64,000 bases of DNA from Streptomyces sp. ITFR-21 (lineage in GTDB: Bacteria; Actinomycetota; Actinomycetes; Streptomycetales; Streptomycetaceae), in assembly GCF_031844685.1 (NCBI RefSeq), contig NZ_CP134605.1:3182001-3246000 (forward strand), read 5' to 3'. The notes beneath the pieces were generated by a model that was not told the DNA's origin, did no database searches, and was given only the letters and a program-made list of their open reading frames with translations. The position numbers and the translations under genes were made by a program. Positions 52,527-62,900 of this stretch are shown here, piece by piece (position 1 is the stretch's first letter; each line of letters opens with the position of its first letter).

Positions 52527-55000
52527 GGGAACAGCCCCGCGGGCGCGGGGAGGACGACTACGCCCACGGCGACATCACCGACGCCCAGGGAACAGCCCCG
52601 CGGGCGCGGGGAGGACCCATCCGCCGCGCCGCATGAACCACCAGCCCGGGGAACAGCCCCGCGGGCGCGGGGAGGACGTCCAGGCCCGGCTCGACGCCGG
52701 TCCAGCCCGGGGAACAGCCCCGCGGGCGCGGGGAGGACCCGGTGGGATCGAGGAGGGTGGAGGTGCGCACGGGAACAGCCCCGCGGGCGCGGGGAGGACA
52801 TCGCGGCGTGCGCCGCCGCTAACCGCTCATAGGGAACAGCCCCGCGGGCGCGGGGAGGACCAGGTGGCCTACGGCTCCGGCGCACGGGAGACGGGAACAG
52901 CCCCGCGGGCGCGGGGAGGACGACTGCATGGACGCCGCCTTTGATCCGTCGCGGGGAACAGCCCCGCGGGCGCGGGGAGGACACATCGACAGCCCGGCCT
53001 TCCTGTCCCGCCTCGGGAACAGCCCCGCGGGCGCGGGGAGGACGGCCGGGCAGGGCGTCCGCGTCCATCACGGTGTCGGGAACAGCCCCGCGGGCGCGGG
53101 GAGGACCCACGGGCGAGCGTCATCCCGTACAGCGCGCGGGGAACAGCCCCGCGGGCGCGGGGAGGACAACCGGGCCGACGTGATCACCTACCTCGGCCCG
53201 GGAACAGCCCCGCGGGCGCGGGGAGGACGATACGCCCGTGTCCAGCGCGTGCACCATCGGGGGAACAGCCCCGCGGGCGCGGGGAGGACGCGAAGGTCGC
53301 GTAGGTCCGCTGGACGCCGGTCGGAACAGCCCCGCGGGCGCGGGGAGGACTACCCCCGCCGTCACGGATGCGGGCGCGTGAGGCGGAACAGCCCCGCGGG
53401 CGCGGGGAGGACGCGGTCGGCGACGGCTTGGCCTACCGAGAGTGGGGAACAGCCCCGCGGGCGCGGGGAGGACACCCCCAGCGTGGAGCGTCCGCGCATC
53501 ACGGTGGGAACAGCCCCGCGGGCGCGGGGAGGACAAGATGCGCCGCATGTCGGAGTCCCGGGTGGTGGGAACAGCCCCGCGGGCGCGGGGAGGACCGGTC
53601 GGCGTGCTCACCGCGAGGGAGACCACAGGGAACAGCCCCGCGGGCGCGGGGAGGACCTGTGCTCGGCGAACCCCTTGTCGATCAGGTCGGGAACAGCCCC
53701 GCGGGCGCGGGGAGGACCCTGTACGGCGCTGACGTGTAGTCGCACCCGCGGGAACAGCCCCGCGGGCGCGGGGAGGACGAACCCCATAAGTCTCCGCCCG
53801 CCGCTTGTGCGGGAACAGCCCCGCGGGCGCGGGGAGGACACCGAGAAGGCGCGGACGGCCGCGAGCGCCAAGGGAACAGCCCCGCGGGCGCGGGGAGGAC
53901 TTGTCGGCGCCCTCGGCGACGACCGCCGCGGCGGGAACAGCCCCGCGGGCGCGGGGAGGACCCCTGGACCCCGGCCAACGGCGGCCCCAGCGAGGGAACA
54001 GCCCCGCGGGCGCGGGGAGGACTTGCCGTCTTCGAGCTGCGGGGCCTGGCGGACGGGAACAGCCCCGCGGGCGCGGGGAGGACCAGACATCACCGTCGAA
54101 GTCCCACGACGGCCAGGGAACAGCCCCGCGGGCGCGGGGAGGACCTTCCGCGGAGCGCGACTCCAGCCGGATGCCCGGGAACAGCCCCGCGGGCGCGGGG
54201 AGGACCCCGAGATCTCGTGCATGGACCGCTTGAGAAAGGGAACAGCCCCGCGGGCGCGGGGAGGACCGGGCCAGCGAGATCACCGGAGGGACGGGGATGG
54301 GAACAGCCCCGCGGGCGCGGGGAGGACCGGGTCAGGTAGTCGAGCAGGAAGGCGTCCGGGGGAACAGCCCCGCGGGCGCGGGGAGGACTGGGCCCTGGCC
54401 GCGCTCGGCCGGGTCGCGGCGGGAACAGCCCCGCGGGCGCGGGGAGGACCGGACGATGGCGGTCGAGGCCGCGATCGACGCGGGAACAGCCCCGCGGGCG
54501 CGGGGAGGACCTTGGCCGGGTCGGGCTCTTCACTAGCTGGACGGGAACAGCCCCGCGGGCGCGGGGAGGACAGATGTTCCGAATTCGCTGCACGGGGAGC
54601 GAAGGGAACAGCCCCGCGGGCGCGGGGAGGACCCCTCACCGCCGCTGCCGGGGAGGTGTCGGCATGGAACAGCCCCGCGGGCGCGGGGAGGACGTCGCGG
54701 TTCAGCACGACGCGTGGATCACCGCGGGAACAGCCCCGCGGGCGCGGGGAGGACACTTACCTCTGCCACACCCTTCGCCTGACGAAGTTGGAACAGCCCC
54801 GCGGGCGCGGGGAGGACCCGGCATGGAAGCGGGCGAGAAGAAGGCCCGAAGGAACAGCCCCGCGGGCGCGGGGAGGACAGTCGGCGGCTGAATGCCTGCC
54901 CCGCATTGTCGGGAACAGCCCCGCGGGCGCGGGGAGGACTGGGGTACGGGATGTTCTGCCCGTAGGAGTCAGGGAACAGCCCCGCGGGCGCGGGGAGGAC
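52527..55000 (-). CRISPR. Type I-E CRISPR array, 41 repeats and 40 spacers
   Basis: A 28-base core repeat occurs 41 times. Its plus-strand reading is GGAACAGCCCC followed by GCGGGCGCGGGGAGGAC, and by eye the core is identical in every copy. In crRNA orientation (minus strand) it reads GTCCTCCCC...GGGGCTGTTCC, matching the E. coli type I-E repeat layout, with a CCCCGC/GCGGGG stem. The period is 61 bases in 37 of 40 intervals; the others are 63 (after 53015), 62 (after 53322) and 63 (after 54726). Spacers are 32-34 bases counted with a 29-base repeat. Transcription should run from the leader near cas2 toward lower coordinates. Cas6e would cut below each hairpin. Confidence 0.98.
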
Positions 55001-55139
55001 ACTGCGTGACCAGGCAGTTTATCGACGGGCGCGGCTGTTTTTACTCACTAGTCGAGATTCCGACATTTCACCCACCGCGACCGCCGACGCTTCGCTCAAG
55101 TCCGCGTACCCTATCTGGAAGCCACCGCGAGAACCCACC
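55001..55139 (-). promoter_or_regulatory. CRISPR leader
   Basis: 139 bases between cas2 and the first (54972-55000) repeat. It is more AT-rich than its surroundings close to the array, with runs such as GTAAAAACAG on the minus strand. It should carry the array promoter and the site for spacer integration. No clear IHF-type site could be judged by eye. Confidence 0.75.
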
Positions 55140-55511
55140 TCACCGCCCTCCGAACTTCCTCCGCTTTGCGGCCTTGCTCCAGCCCGAACGCGGAGGGGAG
55201 TCGGAGTTCGACGAAGACGGGGTGAGGCGCCGGCGGCCAGGGGCCGGACGGTGGATGAGGGTGAGGCCCTCGTGGTCTACGGGGGACCACGCGTGATCGT
55301 GGGTGCGGAAGGTGAAGCCCTGCTCGGTGTCGGTGGAATAGGCGAGGAGGGCACGGCCCTGGTTGGCGTAGGCGCGGACCTCGGTCCACAGGGTGTCGCG
55401 GATGCGGGCAGAGGGATTGCCGAGGAAGACGCCCGGAGAGATCTCGAGCAGCCACCGGGTGAGGAACCCCCGGAGGCCGGCGGGGCAGTTGGTGAGCACG
55501 ATGACGGTCAC
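55140..55511 (-). CDS. cas2e: CRISPR-associated endonuclease Cas2, type I-E
   Basis: A 123-residue partner of Cas1 in spacer acquisition. The sequence MTVIVLTNCPAGLRGFLTRW, then GVFLGNPSARIRDTLW and DHEGLTLIHRP is diagnostic of Cas2e. The last 30 residues are Arg/Ser/Pro-rich and exceed the usual length of about 95-115. GTG 55511 follows GAGGGG. The gene starts 10 bases after the cas1 stop, in one operon, and ends at the leader. Confidence 0.96.
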   Translation of the reverse strand: MTVIVLTNCPAGLRGFLTRWLLEISPGVFLGNPSARIRDTLWTEVRAYANQGRALLAYSTDTEQGFTFRTHDHAWSPVDHEGLTLIHRPAPGRRRLTPSSSNSDSPPRSGWSKAAKRRKFGGR

Positions 55512-55521
55512 GACGGGCCCC

Positions 55522-56478
55522 TCACCAGATCACCTCGGTGTCATGGTTGCGTCCGCCCTCGACCTCGACACCGTGGTCGGACTGGAGAGTAACCCGGTCG
55601 CCGTCAAGAGCGTCGGCTCCACCGTCCGAACCGCCTTCATAGCCGAGCAGGTCCTTGACGTCGCGCACGCAGCGGTCCAGCAGCCGGGCCTTGTTGATAC
55701 GGTCCCGCAGCGCCCGCCGGGTGCGGGCGGCGATGTCCTCCGGGCCTTCTGCCGCAGCGTCGAACGCAGCGGGAATCCCGATCTCGGTCTTGTAGAGGTC
55801 GGCGATGTCGAGGACGAAAGACCGTTCGTGCCCGGAGTGCACGAAACCGAGGGCCGGTGAGCACCCGAGTGCGGCGACCACCGCGTGCGCGACCCCGTAC
55901 ATGCACTGGGCCGCGGCCGTGATGCCCTGGTTGGGCGGATCACCCGCTGTGAAGTCGTCGCGGTTGAACTCCCTTCGCCGCCAAGGGACTCCGGTGCGGA
56001 GGGACTCGGCTCGGTAGCAGTCCCTGACCCGTCGGCCCTCCATGCCCAGGAGCTCTTGACGCGTCCGGCCGGAGGGGTCCTCATCGGGAAAACGCAGCCG
56101 GTACATCGCCCGCGCGACGTCCAACCGTGCACGCCGGTTCGCCCATACCGTCGCCTGGGCCTCGGCGAGTGCCGATGAACGCGTCAACGCCCGCCCACCC
56201 GCGTAGAACCGGACCCCGTGCTCACCGACCCACACCACCGCCGCACCGCAGTCGCCGAGCACGGACATCGCCTGGTGGGTGATACGGGTACCGGGCCCGA
56301 GCAGCAGCGTGCCGATCGTCGCGGACGGGATGTGCGTGACCCCCTCCGCGTCCTCAGCCGTGATCGCGTTGTCGTCACGGTGGACGACGCAACGCTCCAG
56401 GTAGACGAACGACAGCCGGTCCCCCACGCGGGCGACCTCACGCGGCGTCGAGGCCCCGCGCCGAGCGACCGTGCTCAT
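55522..56478 (-). CDS. cas1e: CRISPR-associated integrase Cas1, type I-E
   Basis: A 318-residue spacer integrase. The metal-binding catalytic residues are present: Glu147 in MEGRRVR, His214 in ALGFVHSGHERS and Asp224/Asp227 in FVLDIADLYK. The N-terminal beta domain has LSFVYLERCVVHRDDNAIT and ATIGTLLLGPGTRITHQAM. The ATG overlaps the cas6e stop as ATGA. Together with Cas2 it should insert new spacers at the leader end of the adjacent array. Confidence 0.97.
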   Translation of the reverse strand: MSTVARRGASTPREVARVGDRLSFVYLERCVVHRDDNAITAEDAEGVTHIPSATIGTLLLGPGTRITHQAMSVLGDCGAAVVWVGEHGVRFYAGGRALTRSSALAEAQATVWANRRARLDVARAMYRLRFPDEDPSGRTRQELLGMEGRRVRDCYRAESLRTGVPWRRREFNRDDFTAGDPPNQGITAAAQCMYGVAHAVVAALGCSPALGFVHSGHERSFVLDIADLYKTEIGIPAAFDAAAEGPEDIAARTRRALRDRINKARLLDRCVRDVKDLLGYEGGSDGGADALDGDRVTLQSDHGVEVEGGRNHDTEVIW

Positions 56479-57173
56479 CGGACCGGCGCCAGTGTCATCA
56501 GCCCGCACCCGTACGCCTTCGCCTTGCCCAGCCCTTGGGTGAGAGTACGCCGCAGTACGTCGGGGTCGGTGACGGTCAACCGCCCGTCGTAGGTCACGGA
56601 CACCAGCGACACGGTCCGCCGCTCCGCCGCCTTCGCGAAGCGCAGATCCCGCTTGTCCCGTACGAGGAGTTGGAGTTCGTCGCCGTACTCCAGCAACCGG
56701 CGGTCCGGGCTCTTCTCCACGACGGAGAAGCCCGACGCCCGCTGCCGGTCGAGCAGCCAGCGTTGCTGGTGACGAGGGGTGAGGTGCGCCGTGCGCTTGG
56801 TCGGCTCGTCGTCCGTGCGGCGGATCGAGTGGACCGGGTTGGCGGTGAGCCGGAAGGACCACACGCTGCCCGCCGTGAGCCCGTCGAGGAACGCTCCGTA
56901 GTCGTACGTCTGCCAGCCCGGCCCGTCGGCGGCGGGCCAACCGGCCTGCTCCACAAGGCCGGTGAGGTCCGGCCGCGTGGGGCTCACGATGTAGAGCAGC
57001 GTCTGCGCAGCTGAGTCGCGGTCGACCCGCCACAGGACCCGCGGGCCGTCGCCGTCGCGCGGAAGGGTGTCGGGGAACGACATCGTGACCGCGCCGTGCA
57101 TACGGTGCGGTGAGCCGAGCAGCGCTCGGGCGTCGCGGCGGGCGGTGTTGATGCGGAAGCGGGTGAAGAACAT
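56475..57173 (-). CDS. cas6e: crRNA-processing endoribonuclease Cas6e
   Basis: A 232-residue Cascade subunit that cleaves the repeat hairpin and stays bound to the crRNA 3' end. The probable catalytic His26 lies in PHRMHGAVTMSFP, at the same position as in characterised CasE proteins. The C-terminal Gly-rich RNA-binding loop reads LTQGLGKAKAYGCGLMTL. The ATG overlaps the cas5 stop. Length is normal (about 200-230). Confidence 0.96.
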   Translation of the reverse strand: MFFTRFRINTARRDARALLGSPHRMHGAVTMSFPDTLPRDGDGPRVLWRVDRDSAAQTLLYIVSPTRPDLTGLVEQAGWPAADGPGWQTYDYGAFLDGLTAGSVWSFRLTANPVHSIRRTDDEPTKRTAHLTPRHQQRWLLDRQRASGFSVVEKSPDRRLLEYGDELQLLVRDKRDLRFAKAAERRTVSLVSVTYDGRLTVTDPDVLRRTLTQGLGKAKAYGCGLMTLAPVR

Positions 57174-57868
57174 CAGACGGCCTCCAGTCCGGACGTCGGG
57201 TCGTGATCGGTGGGACTCCGCTGAGGAGTAGGGATACCGGCCTGTGTGGAGGTCACGCCGCGCAGCGCGTACTGCCGGTGGGTCTGGCTGAAACTCACCG
57301 GCGTGTCCCGCAGGCTCACGTCGGGCGTGCGGTCCGGCGGGCTGTCGTGGAGGATGGTCAGCTGTCCTGGCTGCCGCCGGGACCGATACCAGGCGGACGC
57401 CTGCCAGGGCGCCTCTTCCAGAGCGGTGACGAGGTCGGTGTCCTCCCGTAGCCCCAGGTCCACGGGCAGCGCGGGGGGACAGGAGCGACGGCCCAGATAG
57501 GGCAGGTACACCGGCTCGCGCACGGCGGCGTACAGCTGACGCACCAGCTCTCGTTCGCCCTCGACCGCCGCCACGAACACCGCGTCGGCGAGATAGAAGC
57601 GTTCCGACAGCGGCATGGCCTTGTCCGTGTCGAAGTGGCGTGCGGTCTGGAAGTCCCGTAAGCGCGTGCCGGGTTGGTCGATCCGTACGCCGAAGCGCAG
57701 CGCCACCAGATCGCTGAGGTCGCCGTCGCGCCCCCGCCCCTGCGCGGCGGCGAGCATTCCCAGCACCCCGCTCTTCGTGGGCGCGTTCTCCGTGGTGCGG
57801 CGTACGAACCGCGCCGCGGAACCCCACGACTGCAGGGGACCGGCGAGCCGGAGCAGGAGCACACTCAC
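57173..57868 (-). CDS. cas5e: Cascade subunit Cas5e
   Basis: A 231-residue RAMP protein that caps the crRNA 5' handle in Cascade. It begins MSVLLLRLAGPLQSWGSAAR and continues with RTTENAPTKSGVLGMLAAAQGR and REPVYLPYLGRRSCPPALPV, typical of Cas5e. GTG 57868 overlaps the cas7 stop as GTGA, and its stop overlaps the cas6e start by one base. Confidence 0.96.
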   Translation of the reverse strand: MSVLLLRLAGPLQSWGSAARFVRRTTENAPTKSGVLGMLAAAQGRGRDGDLSDLVALRFGVRIDQPGTRLRDFQTARHFDTDKAMPLSERFYLADAVFVAAVEGERELVRQLYAAVREPVYLPYLGRRSCPPALPVDLGLREDTDLVTALEEAPWQASAWYRSRRQPGQLTILHDSPPDRTPDVSLRDTPVSFSQTHRQYALRGVTSTQAGIPTPQRSPTDHDPTSGLEAV

Positions 57869-59079
57869 GCCGGCGTCCCCGCCTGCTCCGCGGCCAGTCG
57901 CTCCGCGACCACCCCCCCGACCGTCTCCACCAGTTCGCCGACGGCCATCCCGCGGCCGAGGGCGGCCAGCGGCTCGGTGTCCTCGCCGACGCGTACGAGC
58001 CAGGTCAGGTCCGCGTCCTCGACTCCGTACGCCTCCTCCAGAGCGGGGACATGCCGGGCCAGGCGTTCGCACGCCGCCCGTACGAAGCCGCCCTCGCGGC
58101 CCGCGGTGACCGCCCGTTCGAAGGCGGTGACGAAGCTGATCGGCCGCTTGGTGCGCAGCTTGACGATGACGGCCGTCGGCAGGGTGTGGTTGCCGAAGGT
58201 GTTGACCTTACCGGTGGGCAGCGAGGTGATGAAGCCTTCGAGGAATGCCTCCACGGCGCGCCGGGTCGGGGCGGCGGAGTCCTCGCCGTCGCGCAGGCCC
58301 GCACCGAGGTTGGCTCGCAACCGGTCGATGTCGAGCGCCGCGTAGCGGTACAGGGTCGCCGAATTGAAGTCGACGACACCGATCATGCCGGCGCCGGGCT
58401 CAGCGTCGGTGTTCTTGTCGTCGACGGCCGTGTAGTAGTCGGACTCGTTGTCGACGGCGTGCACGCTGATGGCGTGGGCGACCTGACTCGCGGCCTCGAC
58501 GTTCAGGTCGGTGGAGTCGGCGACCATCCGGCCGAACAGCGCGATGTCCACCGAGTGCCGGGTGTCGAGGAGCCGGCGGGCAAGGGCCTTGTTCTCCTTC
58601 GCCCTGAGAAACTCCTTGAGGGCCGCGACGTCGTCCTTCCCCCCGCTGCCCTTGATCGTCAGTTCAGCGAGCCCGTCGAGCTGGCGAGCGCTGAGGAACA
58701 TCAAGTAGGCGGCCTCGGGCGCCGGTTCGGGTTCGCCCTCCTTGGCCTTGCGCTTGGGAGGGTCGATCTTGGAGCCGGTCGCGGTGCGCAGCATCTCGGC
58801 GGCGAGTTCGAGGGCTGCACGACGTTCCAGGGCCGGTTGGAGGGCGGTGAGCCGGGCGCCGAGCAGTTCGGCCACCTTCTTCGTGCGGACCCCCAGGTCC
58901 GACGGATCCAGCAGTTCCTTGAACTTCTCGCGGGTGGCCCGCTTCCACGCCTGGCTGGAGACACGGGACCGCCGGACTCCCCCGTACACGGCGGTCTTCG
59001 GGGAGCCCGTATCGTCCCTGTTGATATTGCTCGGCGGCACGGTCTGAAGGATGTGGACGTCGAGGATGGTACGGCTCAC
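57865..59079 (-). CDS. cas7e: Cascade backbone subunit Cas7e (Cse4/CasC)
   Basis: A 404-residue RAMP protein forming the six-copy backbone along the crRNA. The signature start is ILDVHILQTVPPSNINRDD followed by SPKTAVYGGVRRSRVSSQAWKRATR (in two parts). NESDYYTAVDD and VNTFGNHTLPTAVIV are also conserved. GTG 59079 follows AGGAAAAC. A 168-base gap separates it from cse2, the only sizeable gap in the operon. Confidence 0.96.
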   Translation of the reverse strand: MSRTILDVHILQTVPPSNINRDDTGSPKTAVYGGVRRSRVSSQAWKRATREKFKELLDPSDLGVRTKKVAELLGARLTALQPALERRAALELAAEMLRTATGSKIDPPKRKAKEGEPEPAPEAAYLMFLSARQLDGLAELTIKGSGGKDDVAALKEFLRAKENKALARRLLDTRHSVDIALFGRMVADSTDLNVEAASQVAHAISVHAVDNESDYYTAVDDKNTDAEPGAGMIGVVDFNSATLYRYAALDIDRLRANLGAGLRDGEDSAAPTRRAVEAFLEGFITSLPTGKVNTFGNHTLPTAVIVKLRTKRPISFVTAFERAVTAGREGGFVRAACERLARHVPALEEAYGVEDADLTWLVRVGEDTEPLAALGRGMAVGELVETVGGVVAERLAAEQAGTPA

Positions 59080-59247
59080 AGTGATCGTTTTCCTGTCGGT
59101 GACTGGATGGTTCGGAGGTCGTCCGGTGACCCGGAAGGTGCGTGACTCAAGCGCCCCGATGCCAGGCGGAGCGGGGTACGGGCGCAAGGGAAGCCTGTCG
59201 CCGCCAGGCGGCTTCGTGCTGGAGCGGGTTGGTGAGCCCCGAGGAGA
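59080..59247 (-). promoter_or_regulatory. Gap between cse2 and cas7e
   Basis: 168 bases with no gene, inside an operon whose other junctions overlap or are at most 10 bases apart. A secondary promoter or processing site for cas7e and the downstream genes is possible. No clear promoter or hairpin was identified by eye. Confidence 0.35.
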
Positions 59248-59928
59248 TCACTCTCCGCCGGGCTCGTCGCTCCGGTCGCGGACGACTCCCGCCAGGTGGA
59301 AGTCCCTGCCCCAGCTCCGGCGGACATCGGCTCGGGCGACGGGGAGTTGCCAGCGGTACAGCTGGTCGGCGAGCAGTCCGTAGTCGAGGGCGATGTCCTC
59401 GCGGCGCAGCAGCAGCACGATGTCGCGCAGCCTCACGGCCAGGACCTCGAGCGTCGTGGCGGTGCCGGCCCGGACGAACCGCCTGCGCACCGGCTCGTCC
59501 GGCTCGCTGTCACCCTTACCGGATTCCGCTGCCGCCCCGCGTGGGTTCATCAGCATGCGGACCGCCCTGCCGAGCCCGCGCCCCGCGACGTGCATGTCGG
59601 CGTCGCGATGGGACTGCTGGTGGAGGGCCCACAGCGTCAGGACCAGGTGCAGCGCTTCTTCGGCGCGTACATGGTCGATGTGATCTCGGCTGTCCTCCGG
59701 CAACTCGGCCATGGCCTCGGCCAGTTCGTCGGTGCCGGTGAGTCCCCACAAATCCGGTACGGCATGGGCCGGGCGCCCCGCGCCCCGCCGCAGCCGGGCG
59801 AGGGTGGACACGGCTGCCGGGCGGTCGCCGCGGTATCCCTTCTGCAGCCGCCGGATGCAGCGTTCGGCCGTGAGGCCGACCGGACCGCGTAGATGCCCGG
59901 CTCGGTCGGGAGAGGTGCTGGTGGTCAT
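59248..59928 (-). CDS. cse2: Cascade small subunit Cse2 (CasB)
   Basis: A 226-residue, mostly helical, basic protein that dimerises along the belly of Cascade and stabilises the R-loop. The family motif L-R-R-G near the start (LARLRRGAGRPAHAVPDLW) and the C-terminal LLADQLYRWQLP-x-x-ADVRRSWGRDF (residues about 190-213) are clear. The ATG overlaps the stop of the cas3-cse1 gene as ATGA. Length is slightly above the usual 160-200 because of a Gly/Ser/Asp-rich insert near residue 135. Confidence 0.94.
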   Translation of the reverse strand: MTTSTSPDRAGHLRGPVGLTAERCIRRLQKGYRGDRPAAVSTLARLRRGAGRPAHAVPDLWGLTGTDELAEAMAELPEDSRDHIDHVRAEEALHLVLTLWALHQQSHRDADMHVAGRGLGRAVRMLMNPRGAAAESGKGDSEPDEPVRRRFVRAGTATTLEVLAVRLRDIVLLLRREDIALDYGLLADQLYRWQLPVARADVRRSWGRDFHLAGVVRDRSDEPGGE

Positions 59929-62900
59929 TGCGGGAGCTCCGTTGTGTCGTCCGTCGTGCCGTCGGTCGGGTCGTCCGGTTCGCCGCCCCGGGCGTTGTCC
60001 GCCCCGCCGTTCGCAGAAGAGTCCGCTGCGGCGCGGCGGGCGGCCGCACGGCTCAGCACGGTGTTGAGCCGGCGCCGGAACCACAGGTCGGCCTGCGCGT
60101 CGTTGACCCACCGCGCACCACCGTCGCGCAGATCCACGTACCGGCCTTCGGCCGCCGCCGGGCCTGCTCCGTCGAGGAGCCGGCGCCCGAGGTCGCGGAC
60201 GATCCCGGAGACGGTGTCCTGCCAGTCGGCGCGGGCCTCCTCCGGATCGGTCCTGCGGGCGAGTTCGGCCAGCCAGTGACGGTACGGACCGTCGAGTGCC
60301 GCGAAGCCGAGGTCACGGGCGGTGTCGGTGGCAGGGTGGGGATCGGAGCCGACCGCTCGGGCCAGGTTCCCGGCCAGGTGGCCGTACGCGGTGACCGCTT
60401 CGTCCGCGTCAGCCACCGCGTCGACCGCCGCCCTGGCGTACTCCGGACGGTCGCGGTGCAGGGCGACCACCGGCATCACCACCGCGTCGTCCACGATCTC
60501 GTCGATCACGGACTGCTGAGTGCCGTACCTCGCGCCGACGATGCGTGTGCGCAGGAGACCGCGCGCCGGCAGGACACGCTCGTTGACGAGCAAGGCGAGC
60601 CATTCCACGATGCCGGGTGACTGGAGCGCCGCAGGCCCGCCTTTCCGCTGCTCCGTCGGTTCGTGTCCGCGGTCGCCGAGCAGCGCGGCCAGGCCGCGCC
60701 AGGCGGCACGCGCGGGGTCGTGCTGTCGCGGCAGGTAGACGGGCGTCCGGCCCAGCTTCTTCTCCTGCGCGGGGCTGCGGCGCCATCCGGTCATGGGTTC
60801 GCGCTGACGCCTGTTGTGCGCCTGGAGCGGATCGCCGTAGCCGAGGACGACTCCGGTCACGGCTTCCGGGGTGAAGTGGAGACGTACGCGACGGCTCTGC
60901 CAGGTGTAGAGGTCGCGCGGTCCGGAGGGTCGGGGTTCGGCGGGGTCGGCCGGGACGGGAGCCGCTCCGAGCGGGGGTCGCCGCCAGACGGGCAGATCCG
61001 TCTTCTCGACCAGGAGGAGATCCGTGTCGGCGGCCATGAGGTTGAGCAGCAGCGTCTCGCGCAGGGTGTCGCCCTCGGCGAAGACACCGCCCAGGTTCCC
61101 CGCCCAGCCGACACCCTGCGGATAGCCCTTGCCTCCCTTCACCCTCGGGTCGCCCACCGCGCCGGACTTGATCCCGGACACATCGAAGGCGTGCGCGTGC
61201 ACCAACCAGCGCGCCGCCTCGGCGAAGCCCAGTTGGTCCGGACCCGGGTGGCGCATGCTGAAGAACGGTTCGCCGTTGGGCACATCGGCCACGATCCGGG
61301 TCAGCGGGCCCACCTCGGCCTTCTCCGTGTGCAGATCGGCGACCTGGAAGAAGGGGTGGCGCGGGTGGAGCAGGTCGAACCGGTCCCGGTGCCGTTCCAG
61401 ATAGCCCGGGACGGCGGCGAACGGATCCGCCGCCTCCCACAGGTCCTCCCATGCCTCGAAGTCCGCGGGCCCCTCGACCGCGTCGTGCAGGACGGCGAGC
61501 AACAGCCTCAGCAGGGCGAACTCCTGTGTCGGCACGTCTCCGACCAGCCGCCGTACCGTGCCGGCCGTCGCGAAGACGTCGCGCAGCGACAGCTCTGCTG
61601 TCGTACCGTCCAGACGCTGGACGGGCAGCCACGGCCGGGAGACCAGATCGAACGATGGCACTGAATTCACCACTCTTGTGTCGCGCGCGCCGACAGGCGT
61701 CACCGTGAGCCCGCCGCTGCGGCTGTACGTGAGATCAAAGTCTGCCAGCCGGGTCCGACAGTGCTCGTCGAGAACGAGGACCAACTCGCCTGCCAGCCAA
61801 TGGCATTCCTTGACTTGCCAGGCCTCGACGCAGAAGCGCTCGAGTTCCTCGACGGTCCGGTCGAGCACCCAGGGCCGGGAGAAGTGCCAGGGCAGCGTCA
61901 ACGCGCTCGCCGCCGCCGCTTCCGCCGCCTGGCGCGGGGGCACGGTGTGCTCGGGAAGGTCGAGCCCGCCCCGCTTGTCGTCGAGCCAGGGAAGGGTCGC
62001 GAGGGTCCCGTCGTGGCGCCGTTGGACGACCAGCACCTCGATGCTCTCCTGGCTGTCCCTCACCTGGGCACGCCCCTCGCGGTTGTCGTCGGCGTCGCCG
62101 ACCCCCGCGTCGACCCAGCCGATCACCGCACGGCCCGCGCGGCGGACCGGCCCGAGCCGGAACGCCTCGGCCCGCTCCTGTTTGTCGGCGAGCAGGGCCC
62201 TGTAGGCCCGGCCGTACGCGTCCAACACGTCGGTCCAGGCCGCGGGCCCGACCGGCTCTTGGCCGTACACCGCCTGGACGAGGGGGCTGATGTCCTCGGG
62301 CAGCCGCAATGCCGAACCGTTCAGGTGGGGTTGGAGTACGGCGAGTGTGCGCAGCAGGAGGTACTCGCCGCCGTAAACGCTACGGGAGCCCTCGGCCGCC
62401 TGCGGTGGCTCCTGCTGCCAGTCCGCACCTGTCACCAGGCAGCGGGCGGTACGCAGAGCCGCCGGCCTCCTGCGGGGGTGCCGGTGCAGGCGGCCCATCC
62501 GCTGCAACAGCAGGTCCACCGGGGCGAGATCGGTCACGAGAAGGTCGAAGTCGACGTCAAGCGACTGCTCGACCACCTGGCTCGCCACGACGATGTGCGG
62601 TCCTTTCGGGCGGTCCCCGTCCGGGCCGAACAACCGCAGGAGTTCCCGGTCCTTGGACGCGCGGTCGGCGGCCACGAAACGTGAGTGCGCGACGGTGACG
62701 TTCGCCGCCCCGAACCGCTCTTGGAGCCTCTCGGCGGCTTCGAGCACCCGGTCCACCGTGTTCCGCACGACCAAAGCGCAGCCGCCGTCCCGGAGTTCGG
62801 ACTCAAGCCTGCCGACCAGAGAGGTGAGGTCGTCGTCCAAGCGCTCGACCCGGATGTCCGTACGGCGCCCCGAGGCGGCGGCCGGGCACGCGTACGACGT

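Noticed and set aside
52343-55009. Long open reading frames on both strands across the CRISPR array
   Set aside because: They exist because the repeat lacks stops and the 61-base period cycles through all frames. The translations are only repeat and spacer sequence.
61653-61700. Separate cas3 and cse1 genes with a missed stop
   Set aside because: No stop codon or frame change is seen at the junction, and both conserved domains are in the same frame. Internal GTG codons exist but have only weak ribosome sites.
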